Shown one piece after another: positions 25,001 to 32,843 of a stretch of DNA of 36,337 nucleotides. The notes below the pieces were generated by a model. That model ran no database searches. It was not told where the DNA came from and saw only the letters and a list, made by a program, of their open reading frames with translations. Position numbers and translations under genes: made by a program. Position 1 is the stretch's first letter, and each line of letters opens with the position of its first letter. This DNA comes from Planctomycetota bacterium (GTDB lineage Bacteria; Planctomycetota; UBA1135; GCA-002686595), in assembly GCA_020638855.1 (NCBI GenBank), contig JACKHT010000020.1, positions 1 through 36,337 of the forward strand, written 5' to 3'.

Positions 25001-27470
25001 GGTGTACCGAGGGGAAGGTGCCAGCGCGCCGAAAGCCCCGAGCGATCTGAGCCAACTCGATGCGGACGCCCTGTTGGCACTCTTGACCACGGACGATGGA
25101 CGCTTGGCCTACCGCGTGCGCCGCGCCTGGACCGAGCCAAGTCGCTACGCCGGTGAGGGCAACGACAAGGCTCAAGCCTTGGCGGGCGCCGCGCGCCGTT
25201 GGTTGGCCAGCACCAAATCCGATCGCTTGGGACTGGACTACTTCTGGTTGGCCCAACGCACGCGCGCGGTGATCCAGCCGGAAGCCAATGTGGCCGGGCT
25301 CTGGTTCGAGGTGCTGGGGCGCTTGTTGCGTTCGAAAGATGCCCGCGTGCGGGCGGCGGCCATCCGAGCCCTGCCCCAGGAGTGGCCCGACTGGAATCTG
25401 GCCCAAACCATGCCCACCCCCGAAGGCTACAACCGCTTGCCCGAGCCGGAAGCCCTGCTCGAAGCGCTATGGGAGGATCCCGATCCGAACGTGCGGCTCG
25501 AGGCGGTGACCACCGCAACGCGCATCGGCGGTTTGGCCATGGTCGAAGGCATTCTGCGCGTCCAGGCGCTCGAAACCGACCCTTGGCTCGAATACGCCAT
25601 CGACGAAGGTTTGCGCTACTTCCAACCGCTCTGGGTCGAAGCGTTGCGCGGCGAGTGGGCCTTTGCCGACTCGCATCCCGATGCGCTCGAAGGCATGCTT
25701 GCGCGCCTGGAGCCCGGCGCCTTGCTGCAGCTCAAGCGGCGACCCGCCGTATGCAAGCGACTCCTGCTGTCGCCAGGGATTCCCACCGAAGTGCGACGCG
25801 ACGCGTTGGCGCAGTTGGGTGGCACCCAAGGGCGCATCGCGAGCGAAGAGTGGTTGGTGGCCATGCAACAAGCCGATACCCGCGAGAACGACGAGGCGGC
25901 GGGATTGGTCGACTTGGCCCTGGGCTTCGAGCCCGACGACCTGCGTCCCCACCAGGAAGCCCTGGCCGACCTCGCGCACGAAGCGCGCCACGCTTCGATC
26001 CGGCTGGGTGCCATGTTGGCTTGGTTGCAAGCCGCCGGCTGCGAGGCGCCTTACCGCAGCGCCATCGAAGAGGGTCCGCTGTTGGAACTGTTCCTGGATG
26101 CCAGCGCCCTGTGGCTCGCGCAGTACGGAACCCCCGCTACCGCCAAGGACCTGCTCGAACACCTCGACCAACTGGGGGCCGACCCCACGGCTTGGCCGGG
26201 TTATCCGGGCGATGCCGCGCAAGTTCCCGCCGCGCGCTTTGTGCGCATTGATCTGCCGGGGATCGCGCCTTTGACCCTGGCGGAAGTCGAGGTCTGGAGC
26301 GCAGGGCAAAACATCGCACTAGAAGGGACCGCACGCCAGTCGTCGACCGAATGGGGCGGTCTCGCCAGCCATGCGATCGACGGGGACACCAACCCCAGCT
26401 ACGCCAGCGGTTCGCAGAGCCACACCGCCGAAACCGAAGAGAACTCCTGGTGGGAACTCGACCTGGGTAGCGAGCGCTCGATCGAACACGTGACGGTCTG
26501 GAGCCGCACCGAAGGCTTCCAACAGCGCTTGGCCGGCTTCGGCCTGAGCTTGCTCGATGCGGACCGGCGAGTGGTTTGGTCCTCTCGCAACAACCCCGCC
26601 CCCGAACGCTCGGTGGACTTCGCGGTGCAAACCGATTGGCGCGCGCGCATCAGGCGGGCCGCGCTGCATGCCCTGGCCCAGGCCGATTGGAATGCCCAGC
26701 GCACCGCCGCCGCCTTGCCCGCGCTGATGGCTCCCATCGCCCCCACTGAGCGCGGTGCACCGTGGTACCAAGATGGCTTGCTCGTTTTGGCCCATGCCGG
26801 GCGCGAGGATTTGGTGCGCGCGTTGCAAGTGGCCTTGCTCGACGTGGTCTTCCAGGCCGATGGCAGTGGGCTCGCCACGCCTCGCTACGAGGTCCCCGCG
26901 CAGACCCCGATCGAGCTACGCATTGACAACCAAAGTCCGCGGCAAGCAAACCTCGTGGTATTGGCCCCCGGGATCACGGTGCCCCCCGACCTGCCCCCCA
27001 ACCCCGAAGGTCAGCGCCTGTTCGCGATGTACTGCTCCGCCTGTCACAAACCCGATGGTGGCGGCTTGGTGGGTCCCAACATGACCGACGATGCCTACAT
27101 CCACATTCGAAAGTTGGCCGACTTCGAACCTTTGGTGCGCAAGGGCATCCCCGAAAAAGCCATGACCCCGTTTGAGTCGGTTTTGAACGACGAACAGATC
27201 GACTTGGTGATCCGTCACATGTCGGGCCTGCGCGGACAGATGCCGACCGGAGGACTGGCCCCCCAAGGCGAGCTCGTCGCGCCCTGGCGGTCGCCCCTCT
27301 TGGGCTTGGAGTCCACCGTTGCAGCGAGCGAGGTCCTTGACCCCGGCAAGAAAGCCACCCTGCGCTTCAACGCACCCAACACCCCGGGCACCTACACGCT
27401 GCAATGCACCCTTCCCAACCGCAAGGCTTGGCGAGCCGAGCTGGTTGTGAAGGAACGTTTGCCGGAGTGA
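22008..27470 (+). CDS. Giant secreted multidomain protein: ThuA, SGNH-like, PVC propeller dehydrogenase, HEAT, discoidin, cytochrome c
   Basis: The product is 1820 residues. A short signal peptide comes first (MLIASLLLSLSPLQS). Residues about 25-270 are a ThuA-like domain (VVFVTGDEEYRSEESMPML, GFRTATHAF, GHPYDF). Residues about 325-550 are an SGNH-hydrolase-like domain (ITLVGGGF, FGYNESF). Residues about 655-1005 are a PVC-type membrane-bound-dehydrogenase propeller (LAPGYAIELVASEIEFPELQ, DNNGDGHADRC-like Ca sites, DHDHGRIWRV). Residues about 1010-1400 are HEAT-like helices, and 1425-1545 a discoidin (F5/8C) domain (NIALEGTARQSS). A cytochrome c has CSACH (Cys1676). A cupredoxin-like sheet appears to begin before this heme domain and end after it. 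Such proteins act outside the cytoplasmic membrane, probably oxidising or binding carbohydrate; the substrate is unknown. It converges on the barrel gene at 27564. Confidence 0.88.
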   Translation: MLIASLLLSLSPLQSPAPTPNARPKVVFVTGDEEYRSEESMPMLAAILERDHGIDATVLFATNDDGEIAPNHLTHIGGLEALADADLLVMFTRFRALPDDELQAILDYAQSGRPMVGFRTATHAFLYKDGPNAAWNDEFSVRYFGQKWITHHGHESTTSVTRVTGCDSPILRGVEDFEAPSWLYHVEGGGDALPADHESLMRGTSQHSSHQDHDRFPLEQTVAWTRKRALENGQTQRVFFTTLGHPYDFAQPNMRRLALQGILWALGRETTIPEQGVNTDTVLAYHPTQALYGGAIPGRRPASRSGPSFIESPPSMWPPRDGLHITLVGGGFAERMAMDGQLEAELHRRFPDRHLIVRSLAWPGDTPGFQPRPLDYGSMESHLTSLQTDVVVAVFGYNESFPHTDGIRDGQQLHNPDRPAGAAGVEAFRSELTEWLRRIRGLQCSQGAAPKVVLLAAPAPFALLPPEHPYVIERAAAVERMNQVLRDAAELWATGILDLSQVPLAAPLVAGFELDSEGYRQLLANAPFDVLATLLGAPQVERRLPSAMPLALPAQPDRLLGEVRAKQIEWYHRYRAVNGFYIYGGRKDPFGVISFPGEMQRLDAIVEQFDRRIWELAQGAPVSDSFDMESLPALPQIETNFTKPIAIRTPAEQMSSFTLAPGYAIELVASEIEFPELQNPVSMTFDTRGRLWVSVMPSYPQVIPGTVPNDKLLIFEDDNGDGHADRCKVFADGLYLPAGFELGHGGAYVAQMPNLAFLPDGNGDDRADDLITVLHGFGTEDSHHALSAFVWDPAGGLHFQEGTFHHSQIETAWGPVRVHDGAVFRFDPANGRASIHIPYGFYNPWGHVFDRYGREYVGDASDGGNYLAAPMATQTSYERYRRGLASFTKNQVRPTGGAEIISGSMFPAEVQGDYLISNTIGFQGIRAHRLRPDGSGVYADESWDVVSSSDPNFRPIDLQFGPDGALYFVDWFNPLIGHMQHSLRDPKRDHDHGRIWRVVYRGEGASAPKAPSDLSQLDADALLALLTTDDGRLAYRVRRAWTEPSRYAGEGNDKAQALAGAARRWLASTKSDRLGLDYFWLAQRTRAVIQPEANVAGLWFEVLGRLLRSKDARVRAAAIRALPQEWPDWNLAQTMPTPEGYNRLPEPEALLEALWEDPDPNVRLEAVTTATRIGGLAMVEGILRVQALETDPWLEYAIDEGLRYFQPLWVEALRGEWAFADSHPDALEGMLARLEPGALLQLKRRPAVCKRLLLSPGIPTEVRRDALAQLGGTQGRIASEEWLVAMQQADTRENDEAAGLVDLALGFEPDDLRPHQEALADLAHEARHASIRLGAMLAWLQAAGCEAPYRSAIEEGPLLELFLDASALWLAQYGTPATAKDLLEHLDQLGADPTAWPGYPGDAAQVPAARFVRIDLPGIAPLTLAEVEVWSAGQNIALEGTARQSSTEWGGLASHAIDGDTNPSYASGSQSHTAETEENSWWELDLGSERSIEHVTVWSRTEGFQQRLAGFGLSLLDADRRVVWSSRNNPAPERSVDFAVQTDWRARIRRAALHALAQADWNAQRTAAALPALMAPIAPTERGAPWYQDGLLVLAHAGREDLVRALQVALLDVVFQADGSGLATPRYEVPAQTPIELRIDNQSPRQANLVVLAPGITVPPDLPPNPEGQRLFAMYCSACHKPDGGGLVGPNMTDDAYIHIRKLADFEPLVRKGIPEKAMTPFESVLNDEQIDLVIRHMSGLRGQMPTGGLAPQGELVAPWRSPLLGLESTVAASEVLDPGKKATLRFNAPNTPGTYTLQCTLPNRKAWRAELVVKERLPE

Positions 27471-27486
27471 CGCCCGCAAAATCAAG

Positions 27487-27522
27487 GAGGCACCCACCCC
27501 GGTGACCCAGGGTAGGTGCCTC
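27487..27522. terminator. Terminator between convergent genes
   Basis: GAGGCACC (27487-27494) pairs with GGTGCCTC (27515-27522). After one mismatch the stem continues as ACCC (27496-27499) with GGGT (27510-27513). It lies 16 nt after the stop of the giant gene and 41 nt from the stop of the barrel gene, so it may serve both. Confidence 0.75.
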
Positions 27523-27563
27523 GAACCTACCGACTCTCAAGCGGTATGTGCGCTGCTGGGGAG

Positions 27564-28475
27564 CTAGAAGCTCCAGCCCAGCACGAGGAAGATATCCGCG
27601 GCCCGGGACTCGCCACCGATGCCGATGAGCGGGGCGAAGTCGATGTGCATGTTTGGATTGGGCTTGTAGCGCAGGGTCGGTCCCACCTCGAGTTCCTTTT
27701 GGTAGTTGCCGCGATCTGCGTGCACGTCCACCAGGGCCGTTTTGATCTCGGCGCCGACCGACAGCTTGTCGTCGATGACCGTGTGCGAGATGCCCATCGT
27801 CACGCCGTATTCGTTTTCCAGCTCGCCACCTAGTTCGTGCTCGAACACTAGGTTGGTTCCGAAGTGCCAGCCAGGGGCGATCTCGTCGCCAAGCAGCAAC
27901 TTGTACTCAACTTTATCGGGCTGGTTGTCGCGCGAAACGTACTCGAGGTACACGGTGGGGTTCATCCACATCTCACCCCAGTCGGCCAATGCATAGCGGA
28001 TTTCGGCCTTCTGCTCGGTCAGGTTGAGCTCGCCTTCCGATCCGGTCTTGCTGGTCACCGCGTACAGGTCGAGCTGGAAGCGGTGGGGCAAGCCGAATTC
28101 GACCTCGTACCAAGTCTCGACCGTGGTCGGCCCGTTGCGGGGCACCTTGATCCGGTTCCAGTACTCGAACTCCATGCTGCCCTCGGGGCGCACGTAAACG
28201 CGCGTGGTCGGGAACAACCGACGGTCGGTCCACTTCGGTTGGTAGTAGGATCCGATGGTGGCTTCCTCAGCCAAGGGTGAACCCTCGGCACCGGTCACGA
28301 CGATCAATTCGGCCTCTTCGGAATCCTCCAGCACTTCTTCGGTTCCTTGGGCTGGCGGGGCCTCGGAGGCCTTGGGCACGGATTTGCCGCGCTCGGCTGG
28401 GTTGACGATTTGGGCGGTCGCGGGGGAGGCCAAACAGGCGAGCGACAAGCCGATAGAGAGGGCTAGAGTCTTCAT
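27564..28475 (-). CDS. Outer-membrane beta-barrel-like protein
   Basis: The product is 303 residues with a signal peptide (about 1-21, CLASPATA). Residues 25-70 are acidic and low-complexity. From about 75 the sequence alternates polar and hydrophobic residues in repeated strands: TRVYVRPEGSMEFEYWNRI, TWYEVEFGLPHRFQLDLYA, LGDEIAPGWHFGTNLVFEHE, VGPTLRYKPNPNMHIDFAPL. It ends FLVLGWSF with the terminal Phe expected of a BAM-inserted barrel. No specific family is recognised; it resembles transporter-like barrels often seen near cytochrome proteins in Planctomycetota. It follows the PVC heme/DUF1080 gene by 131 nt on the same strand and may share its transcript. Confidence 0.8.
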   Translation of the reverse strand: MKTLALSIGLSLACLASPATAQIVNPAERGKSVPKASEAPPAQGTEEVLEDSEEAELIVVTGAEGSPLAEEATIGSYYQPKWTDRRLFPTTRVYVRPEGSMEFEYWNRIKVPRNGPTTVETWYEVEFGLPHRFQLDLYAVTSKTGSEGELNLTEQKAEIRYALADWGEMWMNPTVYLEYVSRDNQPDKVEYKLLLGDEIAPGWHFGTNLVFEHELGGELENEYGVTMGISHTVIDDKLSVGAEIKTALVDVHADRGNYQKELEVGPTLRYKPNPNMHIDFAPLIGIGGESRAADIFLVLGWSF

Positions 28476-28606
28476 GGATGCTGGGTGAGGGGGGTCCTAG
28501 GGCGTCCTAGATACGCCGATTGCCCGCAACAACGCCCCTGGGGTGCAGGGGGTTCAGCGTTTTCCGGAATTCTCTACCGTCTCGGGAAAGGTCCCACGGG
28601 TCGCCT

Positions 28607-31600
28607 TTACAAACGCCGCAGGGTCACCCGCCGGAACTCGATCGGCACCCCCTCGGATTGGAGCGCGATCGCACCGGGGATCTCCTCGCACCAGCTGGCG
28701 GTGTTCTGCACCTGGCCGTTGACCTCGAGGGTCAGGTGCGACCCCACCAGCCGGATGCGGTACTGGTTCCACTCGCCCAGCGGACGCTCGTTCGAAGGTA
28801 GCAGCTTCTCCGTCCGCCGGCCCGACGTTCGCGCCGGATCGGTCCGCATCGGGAACCCGTCGATGTTCCAGATGTCCCCGGCGCTGCCCGATTCGAGCTG
28901 GGCTTCGATGCTGTGGGGCCAGGTCAGGTGTGGGGGCTGAACCCGCAGCAGCACGCCCGAATTGCCGCCGCCCGTGGCCGGATCAAAGCGCCATTCGACC
29001 ACCAGCTCGAAGTTGGTGTAGGCCTCTTGGGTGTAGAGGTACCCGGTCGGGTTGCCCTTGCAGCGCAGGATCCCGTCTTCCACCGACCACACGTCGTCGC
29101 GCTGGCCACCGCTGTTCAAAAAGAAGTTCCACCCGCTCAAGTCGCGGCCGTTGAACAACTCGATGGGCTCGCCAGGCGTTCGATCCCGGTTCGGATCATC
29201 GGTCAAGAAAGCGGCCACGTCGACCAGATCCTGGGCTCCCAGCCCGAGCGCCAGCGCTGAGGGCATGGTCGAGACCGCGCTCTTATGACGGGATTGGACG
29301 TCGCTGGCCGCCACCACGTGGCGCTTGCCGGCCAAGTCGCGCAGCACGATCGAATCGCCGTCGGCCAGGATCGCCCCGGCCAAGTGGTCGCCATTTTGGA
29401 GTACCAGCGACCAGTTGTCGTAACCGAACGCCAGCGACGCGCTGGGGTGCAACAGCGAGTCGAGGATCCCTTTCCGATCGTACTTCTGGCCGATGGCTGA
29501 CAGGTCGGGCCCAATCGCGCCCCCCAACCCTTCGAAGCGATGGCAGGCCACACACGTGGCACGACCCCGGAACAATTCGCGGCCGCGGGCCACGTCGCCG
29601 TGCATCGCCGCCAATTCGTTGATGGGCGGCAAGGCCTGCCCATCGGTGGCCACCAGCGGGAACACCTCGCTTGCCAAAGCCCGCACGGACAGGTCCGCGT
29701 GTTGCTGCAAGGGGCCTTCGACCGCGGAGCGCACGCTCTTGGGTAGGGCGTCGTTGCGTGCTTGCTCCAGCAAGAACAGCGCGCCGTCCAGCGTTCCGAC
29801 GAGGGCCTGGGCCGCGTCGAGATCCCCGGCGGTGGCGGCCTGTTGCAAGCGGACCTGCGCTTCCCGATCGGGCCGGCGCTCGCCATAGATCGCGAAGCGG
29901 ATCGTGGGGGTTTGGCCACCTTGGGCTCCCCCATCGTCGGGCGCACAGGTGGTGTGCAGCGCGACCGCGCCAGCTGGCAGGACAAAGGCTGCGCGCGCCG
30001 GCGCATGGGTGCCCAGGCCGTAGGCCACGGCCTCCCCACCCACGGTGATCGCCCGTCCATCGGCCGAACGGTTCCAGCGGGTTTCGCCCCAGCCGGTTTG
30101 CACGTTGGACATGGCGAGGCTCTCCAGCGGCACCTCGCCGTCCGCGGTCACGACGGTCGGAGCTTCCCATACCGCCCAATCGTAGCCGTTGCCGTTGCCA
30201 CCGTCCTCGACCACCAACCACAGGATTTCGATGCCACGCAAGTCGACCTCGATCGGCACGGGTTCGGTGCGGACCAGTTCACTGCGCCATAGCGGTTCGG
30301 CCCGGGCAAACTCCCCCGCCAAACTTTGCTTGAGCCCGTAGGCGTTCCACAAGGTGTCGCTGCGCTGGCGCACCCACTCGGCGGCGTACTCGCGCGCATC
30401 GGCGGGGCCAGCCAAGGCTTGGCTGACCACGAACTCGGCCGCCTCGCGCTCGGGCAACTGCGCCAACCCATCGATCGCCATGCGCCGCGTGGGCCAAGGC
30501 AACGAAGCGTTCGACGCCCAGCCTTGCAGCAAGGCCAGGGATTCGCTCGGGTGCAAGCGCCAAGCCCAATGCAACAGCTTGGCTTGATCGCGGTCGGGGT
30601 CCAAACGCTCGAGCAGAGCGCGGTAGAGCTCGCCCTCCTTGCCGCTAGCTCCCAGCCCCACGGCTTCGAGGTACTGGCGATCGGAGCCGTCGTAGCCCAA
30701 CGCCAGATCGAGCAAAGGCTTGGCCGCCTGTTCCCAAGCTTCGTCGCGCACCGAAGCCGCCGCGCTGGCGCGCACCCAGGCCGAAGGGTCTTTGGCGAAG
30801 GCAGCCGCCACCGACGCAGCAGGCTGCCCGGCGCGCAGGCAGGCGCGCAAGGCCGTGATGCGCACGTGCGGGTCGTCCTGGGCCATCGCAAACTTGAGCG
30901 GCCCAGCCAAGACCGCAGCGAGATCGCCGCGCAGCTCGCCCGACCGCTCCTGCTGCCAAATCCTGCGCCCGAAAGCCACCATCGCCCCGCGCTGGGCAGC
31001 TTCGGTGCGGACCTGCGCCGAGCGCGTGCCCGGCTCGGGCCGCAACACGAGGATACGACCATAGGCCTCGCGGTCTCCAGCCCAATGCCCGCCCACGCCC
31101 GGATCGAACCAATCGGCCACGTAGATCTCCCCGCCGTTGCCCACGGCCACGTCACTCGGCCGGAAGAGCCTTCCCCGTTGCCCATCCGCATCGGCGGCGG
31201 GTTGGATCAGGATCTCTGGCTCCAACACCACTTGCGCACCACGGATCACCGGATGCATGGCAAACACCAACGACCGACCCGCATCCGCCGCGAGCAAGGC
31301 ACCCGTCCATTCGGGAAACGCCTCGGCTTCATAAACCGTGACTCCGGTCGGGCCGCCGCCTCCGGTCATCGTCCCCGCGGGCATCACCCCCGGATCGCCC
31401 TGGTGCCAATGGGCCTCAAGCGTGGTCTGGCCCGGCCGCCGATCGAGGTCCCACATGCGCCCCCCATCGGCGCTGAAGTAGCCGTAGTTGCCGCCTTCGA
31501 GCAACGCCACCGCGCGGCAGCCTTGGTTGCCATCGTCGTCGTTGTCAAAGGTGTAGAGCGTGCCGAAGGAGTCGACGGCCACCTCGTACTCGTTGCGGAA

Positions 31601-32311
31601 GTTGTGTGCCAACACCCGCATGCCGGTACCGTCGGGCCGCAGCGACCCGATCAGACCGCCGGTCCAAACGCGCCCATCGTCGGAGACGAGCCCCGGCCGG
31701 TTGCCGGGATTCGAAGCGCCGCCGCCGTTGTAGATCGATCCGCTGCGCAAATGGAACCCGCCTTGATCGGTCACCACGTGCGGCCCCGCGTTGCCCACGC
31801 ACCAAAGCAAGTCCCCATCGGGGTGCGCCACCACCGAATGCAAACCATGGTCGTGGTCGTGCCCGCCGAAACCGGTCAGCAAGACCTCGCGCTCGTCCGC
31901 CACCAAATCCCCATTCCGATCGTGGTACACAAACAAGTTGGGCGAGCACGAAACGTACACCGATCCACCCACCACGGCGATTCCAAGCGGCGCGGTCAAG
32001 TCGGGATCCTGCACAAACACCTGACTGCGATCGGCGCGCCCATCCTGGTCCTCATCGATCAACACCACGATGCGATCGCCCCCATCGCGGTGCAGCCCCG
32101 GATTTTTGCCATCCCACTGCCGATAGTTGACCCCCTCGCTCACCCAGAGCCGCCCTGCATCGTCCATCGCCATGGCCGTCGGGTTGAACAGCATGGGCGA
32201 CTCAGCGAACAGGCTGACGTTGGTGCCCTCGGCCACCTCAAACCCAAGATTCTTGGAAGGCGTTTGGCAGGGCGCAACGGCGAGAGCGGCAGCAACGAGG
32301 GGAAGCATCAT
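28607..32311 (-). CDS. Secreted PVC-type heme protein: propeller dehydrogenase, HEAT, NPCBM, cytochrome c, DUF1080
   Basis: The product is 1234 residues from the ATG at 32311, chosen because MMLPLVAAALAVAPCQ gives a signal peptide (possibly lipidated at Cys16); the frame is open to 32446. Residues about 25-430 are a PVC membrane-bound-dehydrogenase propeller (FNPTAMAMDDAGRLWVSEG, DEDQDGRADRSQVF, GEIYVADWFDPGVGGH). Residues about 440-690 are HEAT-like repeats, and 690-812 an NPCBM carbohydrate-binding domain (GLGTHAPARAAFVLP). A heme c domain has CVACH (Cys920) in the PVC-type heme-binding context (GRELFRGRATCVACHRF, then SLLHPSASLAFGYDNW). Residues about 1045-1234 are DUF1080, a concanavalin-like sugar-active fold (ELFNGRDLSGWNFF). 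Homologous architectures are linked to 3-keto-glycoside or polysaccharide metabolism; the substrate here is unknown. It acts in the periplasm or at the cell surface. Confidence 0.9.
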   Translation of the reverse strand: MMLPLVAAALAVAPCQTPSKNLGFEVAEGTNVSLFAESPMLFNPTAMAMDDAGRLWVSEGVNYRQWDGKNPGLHRDGGDRIVVLIDEDQDGRADRSQVFVQDPDLTAPLGIAVVGGSVYVSCSPNLFVYHDRNGDLVADEREVLLTGFGGHDHDHGLHSVVAHPDGDLLWCVGNAGPHVVTDQGGFHLRSGSIYNGGGASNPGNRPGLVSDDGRVWTGGLIGSLRPDGTGMRVLAHNFRNEYEVAVDSFGTLYTFDNDDDGNQGCRAVALLEGGNYGYFSADGGRMWDLDRRPGQTTLEAHWHQGDPGVMPAGTMTGGGGPTGVTVYEAEAFPEWTGALLAADAGRSLVFAMHPVIRGAQVVLEPEILIQPAADADGQRGRLFRPSDVAVGNGGEIYVADWFDPGVGGHWAGDREAYGRILVLRPEPGTRSAQVRTEAAQRGAMVAFGRRIWQQERSGELRGDLAAVLAGPLKFAMAQDDPHVRITALRACLRAGQPAASVAAAFAKDPSAWVRASAAASVRDEAWEQAAKPLLDLALGYDGSDRQYLEAVGLGASGKEGELYRALLERLDPDRDQAKLLHWAWRLHPSESLALLQGWASNASLPWPTRRMAIDGLAQLPEREAAEFVVSQALAGPADAREYAAEWVRQRSDTLWNAYGLKQSLAGEFARAEPLWRSELVRTEPVPIEVDLRGIEILWLVVEDGGNGNGYDWAVWEAPTVVTADGEVPLESLAMSNVQTGWGETRWNRSADGRAITVGGEAVAYGLGTHAPARAAFVLPAGAVALHTTCAPDDGGAQGGQTPTIRFAIYGERRPDREAQVRLQQAATAGDLDAAQALVGTLDGALFLLEQARNDALPKSVRSAVEGPLQQHADLSVRALASEVFPLVATDGQALPPINELAAMHGDVARGRELFRGRATCVACHRFEGLGGAIGPDLSAIGQKYDRKGILDSLLHPSASLAFGYDNWSLVLQNGDHLAGAILADGDSIVLRDLAGKRHVVAASDVQSRHKSAVSTMPSALALGLGAQDLVDVAAFLTDDPNRDRTPGEPIELFNGRDLSGWNFFLNSGGQRDDVWSVEDGILRCKGNPTGYLYTQEAYTNFELVVEWRFDPATGGGNSGVLLRVQPPHLTWPHSIEAQLESGSAGDIWNIDGFPMRTDPARTSGRRTEKLLPSNERPLGEWNQYRIRLVGSHLTLEVNGQVQNTASWCEEIPGAIALQSEGVPIEFRRVTLRRL

Positions 32312-32843
32312 GGTTGGAACGTCTTGGTTTCGGACCGGGCCCGAACGATCCGCCCATGGCTGGCAAGGGACAGCGCTCGGTAGCGAGCAGGTGCAGCGCG
32401 GGAGCGCTGGCAGGGCACCCCACGAAGCAAACATCCAGCCAGGCAAGCTCGCTGACCGCCGGTTGGGAGGGCCGGGGGACGTTGTACTTGATGGCGCCGC
32501 TTCGCGCTAGGCGCGGGCCAGGGCTCCGTTTGGGCTCCTCGGGTTCTGGTGGAGGTTGACCCCGGGGGATCGATGCTGTGGAAAAAACCTTTGTGTACGG
32601 ACCGGCCCGCAGCGCGAGTCTTGGATTAGGATGGGGTTCGACACACGGCCCCACGTGTGGGCGGCTCAACTTTGCTGGCCGACTTTGCTGGCCGACTTTG
32701 CCGGCCAACTTTGCCGGCCAACGCCGCCCAACTTAGGTGCCCGGTGTGCCGGCCCACCCGACTGGCGCTTGGATCGCGACACGTTCCTTGCAGCTACCAA
32801 CGGTGGAATCGTCCTTTCCATTGTTCCCGTTTGCTTGGCTTGC
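32312..32843. other. Divergent intergenic region with tandem repeat
   Basis: This 532-bp region separates the PVC heme/DUF1080 gene from the regulatory-like-domain gene. The plus frame of the latter stays open to 32556, but the translation there is Cys/Trp/Pro-rich and partly encoded by the 13-bp repeat, so it is probably not coding. I cannot place promoters with confidence. Confidence 0.5.
32669..32720. repeat. Four tandem copies of a 13-bp repeat
   Basis: Two copies of ACTTTGCTGGCCG (32669-32681, 32682-32694) are followed by two of ACTTTGCCGGCCA (32695-32707, 32708-32720), then a degenerate fifth. The period of 13 is not a multiple of 3, so it would shift frame with copy number, which fits a non-coding or regulatory role. 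Confidence 0.88.

Noticed and set aside
30326..32383. 685-codon plus-strand open frame
   Set aside because: It lies wholly antisense to the PVC heme/DUF1080 gene, whose domains are unmistakable. The plus translation is His/Arg/Pro/Gln-rich without motifs, a usual shadow in GC-rich DNA.
32556..32843. N-terminal extension of the regulatory-like-domain protein
   Set aside because: It would be encoded partly by the 13-bp tandem repeat, is Cys/Trp/Pro-rich, and would bury the signal segment at residue 100.
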